In this document: piece after piece, positions 52,075 to 60,918 of the stretch
How the letters are laid out: the number at the start of each line of letters is the position of its first letter
How positions within the stretch are numbered: the first letter of the stretch is position 1
DNA from: Vibrio zhanjiangensis
Lineage (GTDB): Bacteria > Pseudomonadota > Gammaproteobacteria > Enterobacterales > Vibrionaceae
DNA length: 64,000 nt
Direction of reading: 5' to 3'
NCBI RefSeq assembly: GCF_030161235.1
Contig: NZ_BSPW01000084.1
Location: 1-64,000 of the forward strand
Made by a program: the position numbers and the translations under genes
The notes under the pieces: generated by a model
What the model saw: only the letters and a program-made list of their open reading frames with translations
The model's database searches: none
Told to the model about the DNA's origin: nothing

Positions 52075-53592
52075 ATGACGGAGCAAAAATATATTGTCGC
52101 GCTCGATCAGGGAACGACCAGCTCCCGCGCAGTTGTACTTGACCATGATGCTAACATCGTCAGTGTTTCTCAGCGAGAATTTACGCAAATATATCCTCAG
52201 GCGGGCTGGGTTGAGCATGATCCAATGGAAATTTATGCTACCCAAAGCTCAGTGTTGGTAGAAGCCTTGGGTAAATCGGGTATTCGTAGTGACGAAGTTG
52301 CGGCTATCGGCATAACCAACCAACGTGAGACCACCATAGTTTGGAATAAAGAGACAGGAAAGCCCGTATATAACGCGATTGTATGGCAATGCCGCCGGAC
52401 GGCTGTAATATGTGAGGAGCTTAAAAATCGCGGATTGGAAGAGTATGTTCGCGAAAATACAGGGCTTGTTTTAGATCCTTACTTTTCAGGTACAAAAATT
52501 AAATGGATTCTCGATAATGTTGACGGCGCCCGACAACAAGCAGACGAAGGTAAACTTCTCTTCGGTACAGTTGACACTTGGCTGCTTTGGAAAATGACTC
52601 AGGGCCGAGTTCACGTCACCGATTATACCAATGCTTCTAGAACTATGTTATTTAACATCAACACACTTCAGTGGGACGAAAAGCTGCTTCAGGAGATGGA
52701 TATTCCTTTATCCATGATGCCAGAAGTTAAGAAATCATCAGAAGTGTATGGGCAGACCAATATTGGTGGTAAAGGTGGTACGCGAATTCCTATTTCAGGT
52801 ATCGCAGGAGATCAGCAAGCCGCTTTATTTGGTCAAATGTGTGTCCATGCAGGGCAAGCGAAAAATACCTATGGTACCGGCTGCTTTTTGTTAATGAATA
52901 CAGGCCAAGAGAAGGTAACGTCAAAGAATGGCTTACTTACCACACTGGCCTGTGGGCCAACTGGCGCTCCTGCTTATGCTCTTGAAGGTGCGGTGTTTAT
53001 GGGAGGCGCATCTATTCAGTGGCTTAGAGATGAAATGAAGTTACTGGCCGATGCAAAAGACTCAGAGTATTTTGCGACTAAGGTAGAGACATCGAATGGC
53101 GTGTACGTGGTACCAGCTTTCACGGGCCTTGGCGCTCCGTATTGGGATGCGTATGCGCGAGGAACCATTGTTGGTTTGACTCGAGGTGTTAATTCCAATC
53201 ATATCATTCGCGCTACCTTAGAAGGAATTGCCTATCAAACGCGTGATGTACTGGATGCAATGCAAGCCGACTCAGGCATAAAGCTTGAGGCGCTTCGAGT
53301 CGATGGCGGCGCAGTTGCCAATAACTTTCTTATGCAATTTCAATCTGATGTGCTGGATACTCAAGTACTTCGTCCACAAGTAACCGAGGTAACCGCTTTA
53401 GGAGCCGCATATCTTGCTGGCTTAGCGGTGGGATTTTGGGATAGTCTAGATGAACTGGAAGATAAAGCAGAAGTAGATAAGATCTTTGTCCCACATCATG
53501 ATGAAGAAAAGCGTAGCCGTCGATATAAAGGTTGGAAGCGTGCAGTGAAATGTGCTCAAGTCTGGGCACAGATGCATGATGAAGAAGATTAA
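52075..53592 (+). CDS. glpK: Glycerol kinase
   Basis: The 505-residue protein is read from ATG 52075 (MTEQKYIVALDQGTTSS), which matches the E. coli start and has AAGGAA 8 bases upstream; an ATG at 52069 is too close to it. FGGY-kinase motifs include ALDQGTTSSRAV, TNQRETT, YGTGCFLLMNTG and RVDGGAVANNFLMQFQSD. It makes glycerol 3-phosphate from glycerol and ATP. It is 44 bases downstream of glpF, in one operon. Confidence 0.97.
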   Translation: MTEQKYIVALDQGTTSSRAVVLDHDANIVSVSQREFTQIYPQAGWVEHDPMEIYATQSSVLVEALGKSGIRSDEVAAIGITNQRETTIVWNKETGKPVYNAIVWQCRRTAVICEELKNRGLEEYVRENTGLVLDPYFSGTKIKWILDNVDGARQQADEGKLLFGTVDTWLLWKMTQGRVHVTDYTNASRTMLFNINTLQWDEKLLQEMDIPLSMMPEVKKSSEVYGQTNIGGKGGTRIPISGIAGDQQAALFGQMCVHAGQAKNTYGTGCFLLMNTGQEKVTSKNGLLTTLACGPTGAPAYALEGAVFMGGASIQWLRDEMKLLADAKDSEYFATKVETSNGVYVVPAFTGLGAPYWDAYARGTIVGLTRGVNSNHIIRATLEGIAYQTRDVLDAMQADSGIKLEALRVDGGAVANNFLMQFQSDVLDTQVLRPQVTEVTALGAAYLAGLAVGFWDSLDELEDKAEVDKIFVPHHDEEKRSRRYKGWKRAVKCAQVWAQMHDEED

Positions 53593-53613
53593 AACCTTTT
53601 CTAGGTATGTAAA

Positions 53614-53640
53614 AATGCCCGCTTAAGTGTAGCGGGCATT
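53614..53640 (+). terminator. Terminator after glpK
   Basis: AATGCCCGC-ttaagtgta-GCGGGCATT, a perfect 9-bp stem, between convergent genes. Confidence 0.7.
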
Positions 53641-53673
53641 GTTCAAATGGATAGCTGTCAGATCAGGTCTGAA

Positions 53674-54600
53674 TTAGTACAGATTACTTTCTATCATATC
53701 CATATTCAGTTTTGCATTACTAGGATCATACGCATCCATGGAAAATCTAATTTCCTCTCCGAATTTAGTTTGTTTCTCCGAATGAATAGCATTTGGGTCG
53801 GAATTTATATCAAAGACATCGGCGATGAGCTGTTGATTACATACCCCAGCTCTAAATTCATCAATAGCATCAATTAAACGGTCAAGAGGTATCGCTTGCT
53901 TACCTTTCACGCTCATCCAGTCCGACAAACTTAACTCGCTCGTTACACCAAAACCTGCATCTGATTGATAAAGGTAAACCCTTGTATTCTCACTTGATTG
54001 AGCGGGAATATCGACGGTATAAGCATGCCCCATATTGGGATCGTTTATCATTAAAATATAATTTTTTGAGGAGTCTCTATTTTCAACTTGCCTTAAAAGT
54101 TCCTCTTTTCCAGTAAAAGGAAGTTCTACTTTGGCTCTGCCTGTAGTCACTGTATCTAAAAAAAGTCTGATTATATTTTGGGCTGAAACACCGCAGACAG
54201 GATCTTGTTGACTTGGGTCACCACCAAGTATCACCATTACTTCTTCTCGAGACATACCCCATTCTTTGGCTGTGTCATCTATGTTTTTATACGCACGTTC
54301 TAAAAGTAATCCAGAATCAATCGAGCTAATGGGTGTGCCGCCTTCACCGTCATAGTTTACTATTTGATTAAACTTGGGATTATTTTTTCCTTCATATGCA
54401 AATTTAGCGACCAGTAAAGCTTGGTGGTGAGGAAGCCGTGTTTCATTTAACACTAAGTAATCATCCGTCACGTAGGGGGTGATAGTAACAACACCCCTTT
54501 GTTGTTTTGGTGGACTCTTATCGTCATTTCCAGCTAGTGATGGAAAAGAGATAGCATAAAAAAGAATCAGCATGCTGATGGGATTAAAATCTATTTTCAT
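53674..54600 (-). CDS. Cif-family (cycle inhibiting factor) glutamine deamidase homologue
   Basis: From ATG 54600 (AGGA 8 bases upstream) the protein has 308 residues. It matches the Cif/CHBP family: PVCGVSAQNI (CHBP PVCGLSANNI), KNYILMINDPNMGHAYTVDI (CHBP KNYVVIVNDGRLGHKFLIDL), YLYQSDAGFG (CHBP YIIQSDLGGG), and later LSDWMSVKG and RFSMDAYD. The papain-like triad is C136, H192 and Q212. Spacings of 56 and 20 residues are identical to E. coli Cif (C109-H165-Q185) and CHBP (C117-H173-Q193). Family members deamidate Gln40 of NEDD8 and ubiquitin in host cells. The N-terminus (residues 5-22 hydrophobic, SLAGND) looks like a Sec signal peptide rather than a T3SS signal. It stands alone between glpK and a VOC gene. 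Confidence 0.85.
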   Translation of the reverse strand: MKIDFNPISMLILFYAISFPSLAGNDDKSPPKQQRGVVTITPYVTDDYLVLNETRLPHHQALLVAKFAYEGKNNPKFNQIVNYDGEGGTPISSIDSGLLLERAYKNIDDTAKEWGMSREEVMVILGGDPSQQDPVCGVSAQNIIRLFLDTVTTGRAKVELPFTGKEELLRQVENRDSSKNYILMINDPNMGHAYTVDIPAQSSENTRVYLYQSDAGFGVTSELSLSDWMSVKGKQAIPLDRLIDAIDEFRAGVCNQQLIADVFDINSDPNAIHSEKQTKFGEEIRFSMDAYDPSNAKLNMDMIESNLY

Positions 54601-54973
54601 TTTTTGTCCTAAAGACCTTACTGTAACTTTATGAGTAATGTTCAAAATGGTAGCCATTGTAATAAAGGTCTGCTAAAACCCTATCAGGGATTACCCTGAT
54701 TAGTAACCTGGTACTTGCTGTGTTTCATCTGGCAGAGAGCCTTGTTTGAACCAGCCAATTATTGAAAGTCAATGTACTTAAATAGGACAGGCACCCTAAG
54801 AAAAGTTGTGCCCCACCCAAACTACCTGTGAACACCGAAGAGGGTGAGTAGAGCACACACCAACGTCTAAGATTTCTAACACTTGGTACTTTCAGTTGTC
54901 TTTTTAGCACTCGACATTCTGTGTTTAATATTGCACAGTGAGTGCTACTTTAATGGACAAAAAAGGAATAGCG
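54601..54973. other. Intergenic region between the cif homologue and the VOC gene
   Basis: Divergent non-coding region of about 370 bases that should hold both promoters. No mobile-element end, tRNA or gene was recognised in it. Confidence 0.5.
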
Positions 54974-55360
54974 ATGTTCAGTCACGTTATGGTCGGCGCA
55001 AATGATATTAATCAATCCAAGACTTTTTACGATGCCGTGATGGCCGTTCTTGGATATTCAGAAGGTGTGATGGATGACAAAGGCCGCTGCCTCTATGTAA
55101 CAAAAGATGGTGTTCTTGGTGTCACTAAACCTATCAATGGTGAAGTCGCTACTCATGGTAATGGAATGACAATCGGGCTTAAAGTCAGCAGCCCTGACTT
55201 GGTGGACGCATGGCATGCAGCGGGTCTAGAAAATGGCGGCACAGCGTGTGAAGCCCCTCCCGGTATTCGTGAAAGCCGAGGGCGGACATTATATTTAGCT
55301 TACCTGCGAGACCCTGCTGGCAATAAGCTGTGTGCCACTCATATTGTTTCGTCCAATTAA
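54974..55360 (+). CDS. VOC-superfamily (glyoxalase-like) protein
   Basis: The 128-residue protein is read from ATG 54974, preceded by AAGGAATAGCG. It starts FSHVMVGANDINQSKTFYDA, with H4 as a likely metal ligand, and ends in YLRDPAGNKLCA. It is a single-domain member of the glyoxalase/dioxygenase family with unknown substrate. Confidence 0.88.
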   Translation: MFSHVMVGANDINQSKTFYDAVMAVLGYSEGVMDDKGRCLYVTKDGVLGVTKPINGEVATHGNGMTIGLKVSSPDLVDAWHAAGLENGGTACEAPPGIRESRGRTLYLAYLRDPAGNKLCATHIVSSN

Positions 55361-55376
55361 GGAATAAGGTGATAGA

Positions 55377-55748
55377 GTGACGGAACATACTTGCGATGAT
55401 AGTTGTAGTTTGGGTCATGTGAGTTTGAGTGAATTTGAATGGCATGATCTTTCTGTTGAAGAAGTCATGTTTAGTTCAAAAGGCTTAAAACTTACGCTAT
55501 GCCCATTCAATGAAAGCTCTAAGGAGTATGAAAGTTATCGTCTTGAACTTGATGGGGAGCTTGATTATTGTATGGAAAATAGCTTTTCTAGTACCTCTTT
55601 AAATTGTTTAGAAATTACAACTCTAGATTATAGAGAATCAAAAAATGGCAAAATATCTGGAGTTTTAGGCTTCTTGCCGGGTGATGATGGATATTGGGAG
55701 ATTCGTTTTAACAATGTGGCATGGCTATTAACAAAACTCAGTTTCTAA
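55377..55748 (+). CDS. Hypothetical acidic protein
   Basis: The 123-residue protein starts at GTG 55377 with AAGGTGATA upstream, 16 bases after the VOC gene, so it is likely co-transcribed. It has a Cys/His-containing N-terminus (HTCDDSCSLGH) and a beta-rich acidic body ending YWEIRFNNVAWLLTKLSF. The pattern of short acidic beta-rich proteins recalls immunity proteins, but I do not recognise the family. Confidence 0.65.
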   Translation: MTEHTCDDSCSLGHVSLSEFEWHDLSVEEVMFSSKGLKLTLCPFNESSKEYESYRLELDGELDYCMENSFSSTSLNCLEITTLDYRESKNGKISGVLGFLPGDDGYWEIRFNNVAWLLTKLSF

Positions 55749-55922
55749 CATATTCGCACGTCACTCAATAATTTAAGAACAATAGAGAAAACATATTTGT
55801 ATAAAACTGTCAAAAAATGCGTAATCTGGTAGAACTGTAGATCTTGCTGATAAAGTGGGTGGATAGCAAGCACTGAGCCAAGCTTATATAGGCCAATCTC
55901 GAAATAAATAATAAGGATCTTG

Positions 55923-56198
55923 ATGTCAAAAGTTGTTTTAAAGGGCTTTATTTTGGTCCTTGAATCAGAATTAGGGTTGGTTAAAAGTGAGCTCACCAAC
56001 CATAAACGTCTAACGTTAGAAGAAGGAGGGTGCATCACTTTTCAGGTGACTGAAGATCCACAAAATCCACTGCGTTTTGATGTTTATGAAGAGTTTATCG
56101 ATAGGGCTGCTTTTGACTATCACCAAGAAAGAGTCAAAGCTTCTCGATGGGGAAATGTCACCACAAATGTTCAGCGTTATTACGAGTTAGTTGAATAA
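55923..56198 (+). CDS. Antibiotic-biosynthesis-monooxygenase (ABM) domain protein
   Basis: The 91-residue protein is read from ATG 55923. Pattern: an N-terminal strand (VVLKGFILV), a helix (LVKSELTNHKRLTLEEGGCI), strand FQVTED, then FDVYEEFIDRAAFDYHQ with the His of the family. It is a small dimeric alpha-beta barrel, probably a quinol monooxygenase-like enzyme. Confidence 0.85.
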   Translation: MSKVVLKGFILVLESELGLVKSELTNHKRLTLEEGGCITFQVTEDPQNPLRFDVYEEFIDRAAFDYHQERVKASRWGNVTTNVQRYYELVE

Positions 56199-56338
56199 TT
56201 ATGAGGCGGTGACGTATTGAGGTTTATTGTTCTGTATTAAAGAACAATGTTTTCTACTATGTTTGTTTTTCGTTTCAATTTATTCGATTAATCTGGCTTT
56301 ACCTTGATAACACATTCGTTTCAACTTGGAGAGCCATT

Positions 56339-56875
56339 ATGAATTTAATCAAGATTAAGCCAGCAATAGCGTTAGTGTCATTAGCCCTAGTGTCAGCAGC
56401 CCCTCAAGCTGCAACCACAGAAGATGCCAATCCTCAACCAATCTTACCTGCAAATGTCGTCAGTGTTTATAAAGCACCAGCGGATCGAGTGATTAGTGAA
56501 AGCCAGAAACAAAACGTATTACGAGCGGTTCGCAAGGCCAGTGAAGGTTGGAAAGCGGCGTTTAACCGCGGGGACGCAAAAGCGGCAGCGAGTTTCTATG
56601 AAACAAACAGTGTTGTCACTGCAATTCCATTTGGTATTTATATGGGTAAAGATGCTGCGCAAGGACTATGGGACTTCATTATTGGCAGCGGTTACAAAAA
56701 CGTAGAGTATAAAAACACCCAAATTGAAGTGATTGATACTAACGCCGCTGTGCTCTCTGCTTCTTGGGAGATGAATAAAGCCTACGGGATTATTACCAAG
56801 GAGTTGTGGGTGGTGCAAGATGACGGCTCAGCTAAGCTAAGGGCTGACGAATTTGAAATCGTCGGTGCGAAGTAG
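56339..56875 (+). CDS. Exported NTF2-like protein (DUF4440/SgcJ type)
   Basis: The 178-residue protein has a signal peptide (about 1-25, ending PQAATT). The body has the NTF2-like helix-strand order: VLRAVRKASEGWKAAFNRGD, AASFYETNSVVTAIPFG, and C-terminal strands KELWVVQDDGSAKLRADEF. It has no clear catalytic signature; it could bind a small ligand in the periplasm. Confidence 0.8.
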   Translation: MNLIKIKPAIALVSLALVSAAPQAATTEDANPQPILPANVVSVYKAPADRVISESQKQNVLRAVRKASEGWKAAFNRGDAKAAASFYETNSVVTAIPFGIYMGKDAAQGLWDFIIGSGYKNVEYKNTQIEVIDTNAAVLSASWEMNKAYGIITKELWVVQDDGSAKLRADEFEIVGAK

Positions 56876-56913
56876 TTTTTGTCCCTATAAGCGTACTTAA
56901 CTACTCTCATTGT

Positions 56914-56937
56914 GGCGCTTTATTGCAATAAAGCGCC
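56914..56937. terminator. Bidirectional terminator between NTF2-like gene and rtcR
   Basis: GGCGCTTTATT-gc-AATAAAGCGCC, a perfect 11-bp stem with A/T runs inside both arms, between convergent genes. Confidence 0.65.
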
Positions 56938-56972
56938 TATATATTTGCTAGGTTGTGTAAAACACTAAGCGA

Positions 56973-58571
56973 CTATTTGGATGAGATATCAGCCCATTTC
57001 AGGCCAAATTTAGCCAAATATTTTTGTAGTCGACTCGAATCATTTGTTTGAGTTTTTAGAGTTCGGGTTACATTGAACAGCTCCCTTCCCGCAGAAGCCA
57101 TACTAGAGTGTTTTTGGCAGACCGACAGTACGTAACCTAATTGGTTGATATCAAAATGATCAAGATGGTCTATTTGTTCACTCGCTAAATAATTGACTAA
57201 AGTATCCCGAGTTGCACTTGTCTCCTTTTGACGCCATATACATTTTAAACGCTGGATCTCATCATTAACATCGTCAACAGATATTCTTGATGAACTGGCA
57301 AGAGTACATAGCCGTGTGATTGAGGAGCTTAAATCTCTAAAATTGCCTGACCATATAGCTTGACCAGACGTTGCGAAGTTGACGAAAGTCGTTTTCGCTT
57401 CTTTATTAAATTGTACTCTTAGTCCAGATTTTTGTGCGTATAATTCAATTTCGTAGTCTATATTTGCTGGGATGTCTTCCTTTCTGTCTTTTAATGCAGG
57501 TAATTGGTACGTCCATAAATTAATTCGTGCCAGCAAGTCTTCTCTGAAAGTACCCAGCTTGACTTCTAGGTTGAGATCGCGATTGGTCCCTGTGATGAGT
57601 TGAAAATTGCTACCTACTGGTATATCACTTCCTACCGGATGAAACGTTTTGGTTTCGATCGCGTGTAGTAACATAGCTTGTTCTTCAAGACCTAATTCAC
57701 CTATTTCATCCAAAAATAGAACACCGTTATTCGCTGTTAACAAGAAGCCATCTCGGGATGTTTGTGCACCTGTAAACGCACCTTTAGTATGACCAAACAA
57801 AGCAGCCATTGCATTGATGCCTTTGAGGGTTGCACAGTTTACGGATACTAGTTGACCAGTAACCATTGAGCGGTGTTTTTTCAATTGATAGATACGAGTC
57901 GCCAACTGACTTTTCCCCGATCCTGTTGGGCCCATAAGTAAAATAGGATCGCTTGAGCGTATGGCAACTTTTTCAATTTGTGTGATTAGGCTGTTGAATG
58001 CAGTATTACGAGTTTCGATACCGCCTTTTAAAAACACTTTTCCCTCTTGGTGTTCTATATCAAATCGGCTGGCGAGCTGATCATATTTAGATAGGTCCAG
58101 ATCAATTATCTGTGCTTGCCCAATCGATCTATTTTCGTTGCTGTTATCTGGCGATGTTTGAATTAATCGGCCAGGAAAGTGTCGACTTTCTGTTAGGAGA
58201 AAACTGCAAATCTGTACGACGTGGGTGCCCGTCGTTATATGAAAAAGATAGTCATTGGTGTCGGTATCAAATTCTTGTTGCTGACACCAGTCAAATAGTT
58301 TGGCGTACACTTCTTCAAAATCCCAAGGATTAGAGAAATTCACAATATGGAGGCAGATACTGGTGTTAGGAGCAATAGTTTCTATATCGGCCGCTACATT
58401 GTTAGCTAACCTCTGGCTATGGTTGTCATGCAGGATATGAAGCTCATCAATAATCAGATGTTTTTGACTGCAGAGACTCACATTAGGACGCCACCGAGTC
58501 CATCTATTCACTCGCTTGCCAACATAGTCTAGCTGAGTGCCTATCAGGCTAACGGCTACTTTCTTCTTCAT
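56973..58571 (-). CDS. rtcR: Sigma-54-dependent activator of the RNA-repair operon
   Basis: The 532-residue protein has an N-terminal CARF-type RtcR domain (KKKVAVSLIGTQLDYVGK; LFHITTGTHVVQICSFLL) that senses RNA ends such as 2',3'-cyclic phosphates. A sigma-54 interaction AAA+ domain follows: Walker A GPTGSGKSQL, GAFTGA loop in GHTKGAFTGAQ, Walker B GVLFLDEIGELG. The C-terminal region has a helix-turn-helix-like segment. It is divergent from rtcB with a candidate sigma-54 promoter between them. Confidence 0.95.
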   Translation of the reverse strand: MKKKVAVSLIGTQLDYVGKRVNRWTRWRPNVSLCSQKHLIIDELHILHDNHSQRLANNVAADIETIAPNTSICLHIVNFSNPWDFEEVYAKLFDWCQQQEFDTDTNDYLFHITTGTHVVQICSFLLTESRHFPGRLIQTSPDNSNENRSIGQAQIIDLDLSKYDQLASRFDIEHQEGKVFLKGGIETRNTAFNSLITQIEKVAIRSSDPILLMGPTGSGKSQLATRIYQLKKHRSMVTGQLVSVNCATLKGINAMAALFGHTKGAFTGAQTSRDGFLLTANNGVLFLDEIGELGLEEQAMLLHAIETKTFHPVGSDIPVGSNFQLITGTNRDLNLEVKLGTFREDLLARINLWTYQLPALKDRKEDIPANIDYEIELYAQKSGLRVQFNKEAKTTFVNFATSGQAIWSGNFRDLSSSITRLCTLASSSRISVDDVNDEIQRLKCIWRQKETSATRDTLVNYLASEQIDHLDHFDINQLGYVLSVCQKHSSMASAGRELFNVTRTLKTQTNDSSRLQKYLAKFGLKWADISSK

Positions 58572-58721
58572 TACGACTTATCTATTTGGATACATTGCCT
58601 ATCCTAAATAGTATGTTTTGGAGGTGATGATATCAATGACTAATTTAAGATAAAGAGAAAAAAATAAAATAAAGTCTTAATTAACAATTGGATAGAAAAT
58701 AGATATATCTTTTGAAACTTT

Positions 58722-58737
58722 TGGCACATAGATTGAT
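58722..58737 (+). promoter_or_regulatory. Candidate sigma-54 promoter of the rtcB operon
   Basis: TGGCAC-N5-TTGAT fits the -24/-12 consensus TGGCAC-N5-TTGCW except for A in place of C in the -12 element. It lies 127 bases upstream of rtcB and faces it, and RtcR requires sigma-54. Confidence 0.55.
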
Positions 58738-58863
58738 AAGACTGCTATGCCTCGTTTTATGAAGATGGATAAATCGACCCAAAGATTGCTATATAAAGGT
58801 TGTATCCCCTCAACAAAAAAACAGGCGCGATTGATTAAGTCAGGCTAGATAGGGCAAAGAAAA

Positions 58864-60090
58864 ATGTGCAGTAACTATAGAGTAATCGAACAAGAGGGAA
58901 GAGCAAAAATAAAGGCTTGGACAAAAGGAGTACCTTTTGAAGAGAGGGCTCAACAACAATTAAGCAATATTGCCAGTATGCAACTCATTCACTCCCATAT
59001 TGCCGTGATGCCTGATGTTCATTTAGGAAAAGGAGCAACGATAGGTAGTGTGATTCCATCTGTCGATGCAGTAATTCCCGCAGCCGTTGGTGTAGATATT
59101 GGCTGTGGTATGGTCGCAACGAAAACGACACTCAGTGCCAACCAGTTACCAGACAACTTGGCAGGAATAAGACATGCATTTGAGGCTGCGGTTCCCCATG
59201 GCAGAACAGGTGGAAAAGGGAAAGCAAGAGATCGAGGAGCTTGGAACAATATTCCTGATGTTGTTGCTGAGGAATGGAAAAAGCTAGAGGTACGTTTTGA
59301 CAAGATATGTGAAAAGCACCCTGCCATACGTAAGAGTAATCATGTTAAGCACTTAGGTACCATGGGCACGGGAAATCACTTTTTGGAGCTTTGTCTTGAT
59401 GAAAATGATGCCGTTTGGCTCATGCTGCATTCTGGCAGCAGAGGAGCAGGAAATAGAATTGGCACTTACTTTATTGAGCTAGCCAAAAAAGAAATGCAGC
59501 GTCATCAAATCAATTTGCCAGATGTAGATTTAGCCTATCTCCGAGAAGGGAGTGACTATTTTGATGATTATGTTGAAGCAGTAGAGTGGGCCCAAGATTT
59601 TGCTGAAAAAAATCGGCAGATCATGATGTTTAATGCTTTATCGGCATTGAAAAAACTCATACCTGTTGATTTTTCTACGGCTGAACTTGCTGTGAATTGT
59701 CATCACAACTACATCTCTCGTGAGCATCACTTTGGTAGAGATTGCTATGTGACTCGAAAAGGTGCACTAAGAGCAGAAAAAGGTGAAATGGGAATTATTC
59801 CGGGCAATATGGGAGCACGATCTTTTATCGTACGAGGTTTGGGTAATCCAGAAAGTTTTAATAGCTGCAGCCACGGTGCTGGACGAGTTATGTCAAGAAC
59901 ACAAGCCAAAAAAATTTACAGTATCGACGATCACATAGCTGCTACACAAGGTGTTGAATGTAGGAAAGATGAATCAGTCATCGATGAAATTCCTTATGCC
60001 TACAAAAACATTGATAGGGTGATGGAGGCTCAAAAGGACTTGGTGGAAATTGTCTATACATTGAAACAAATAATATGCGTCAAGGGATAG
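58864..60090 (+). CDS. rtcB: RNA ligase RtcB
   Basis: The 408-residue protein is exactly the E. coli RtcB length. It joins 2',3'-cyclic phosphate or 3'-phosphate RNA ends to 5'-OH ends using GTP and Mn2+. Metal ligands are seen in VDIGCGM (D78, C81), MLHSGSRGAGN and NCHHNYIS. The guanylylated histidine is H337 in SCSHGAGR, the same number as in E. coli. It is first in a three-gene operon. Confidence 0.97.
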   Translation: MCSNYRVIEQEGRAKIKAWTKGVPFEERAQQQLSNIASMQLIHSHIAVMPDVHLGKGATIGSVIPSVDAVIPAAVGVDIGCGMVATKTTLSANQLPDNLAGIRHAFEAAVPHGRTGGKGKARDRGAWNNIPDVVAEEWKKLEVRFDKICEKHPAIRKSNHVKHLGTMGTGNHFLELCLDENDAVWLMLHSGSRGAGNRIGTYFIELAKKEMQRHQINLPDVDLAYLREGSDYFDDYVEAVEWAQDFAEKNRQIMMFNALSALKKLIPVDFSTAELAVNCHHNYISREHHFGRDCYVTRKGALRAEKGEMGIIPGNMGARSFIVRGLGNPESFNSCSHGAGRVMSRTQAKKIYSIDDHIAATQGVECRKDESVIDEIPYAYKNIDRVMEAQKDLVEIVYTLKQIICVKG

Positions 60091-60094
60091 AAAA

Positions 60095-60907
60095 ATGATA
60101 GATGTACAGACAAAGAAAGAGATTCTTCGCAGATTGGCGGCTGCGGAAATAGAGCATGATATAAAAGTAATATATGCCGTTGAGTCGGGAAGCCGGGCGT
60201 GGGGTTTTGCTAGCCCAAATAGCGATTATGACGTGCGGTTTATCTATGTGCGCAAGCAAGACTGGTACCTTTCAGTTGATGTTGAAGATAAGCGAGACGT
60301 TATTGAATATCCCATCGTAGATGAAATGGATATTAGTGGTTGGGATATACGTAAGGCACTAAAACTATTTTGGAAGTCTAACCCTTCATTCATCGAGTGG
60401 CTGCAGTCTCCAATAGTTTATAAAGATGATGACTTTTTCGTCCACAAAGCGAGAGAACTGTTGCCGACCATTGCAGTTTCACAAAAGGGTATATATCACT
60501 ACCTAAATATGGCGAAGGCTAACTTTCGCGAATACTTGTCAAAGGATTGCGTGCTTTTAAAAAAGTATTTTTATGTGTTGAGGCCATTATTGGCAGTTAT
60601 GTGGCTTGAAAAATATGATCAGCCAGCACCAATAGAATTTGAAAAGCTGCGTAATTTAGTTGCTGGTAACACTCCTTTAGATGAGGCAATTACAGAGTTG
60701 TTGGAACGCAAGAAAGCATGTTTAGAAACAGAGCATATTCCCAAATTACCGCTAATCAACCAGTTTATTGAATCAGAATTAGATCGACGTGAACCTTGGG
60801 TTGCAAGCCAAAAAGATCGTGATGCAGACTTTGAAGTTCTAAACAGATTATTCAAAGCCGTGTTAGAAAGAAATGAAAAGCGATCGATTTACAACAGATC
60901 TCTTTAG
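60095..60907 (+). CDS. RNA-repair-associated nucleotidyltransferase (RlaP type)
   Basis: The 270-residue protein begins 4 bases after rtcB. It has a polymerase-beta-like nucleotidyltransferase motif: GSRAWGFASPNSDYDVRFIY, with G-S and D-x-D residues intact. DIRKALKLFWKSNPSFIEWL and LKKYFYVLRPLLA are shared with the PF10127 family found beside RNA ligases and called RlaP. It probably adds or edits a nucleotide at RNA ends before or after ligation. Confidence 0.85.
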   Translation: MIDVQTKKEILRRLAAAEIEHDIKVIYAVESGSRAWGFASPNSDYDVRFIYVRKQDWYLSVDVEDKRDVIEYPIVDEMDISGWDIRKALKLFWKSNPSFIEWLQSPIVYKDDDFFVHKARELLPTIAVSQKGIYHYLNMAKANFREYLSKDCVLLKKYFYVLRPLLAVMWLEKYDQPAPIEFEKLRNLVAGNTPLDEAITELLERKKACLETEHIPKLPLINQFIESELDRREPWVASQKDRDADFEVLNRLFKAVLERNEKRSIYNRSL

Positions 60908-60918
60908 GAAACGAATAC

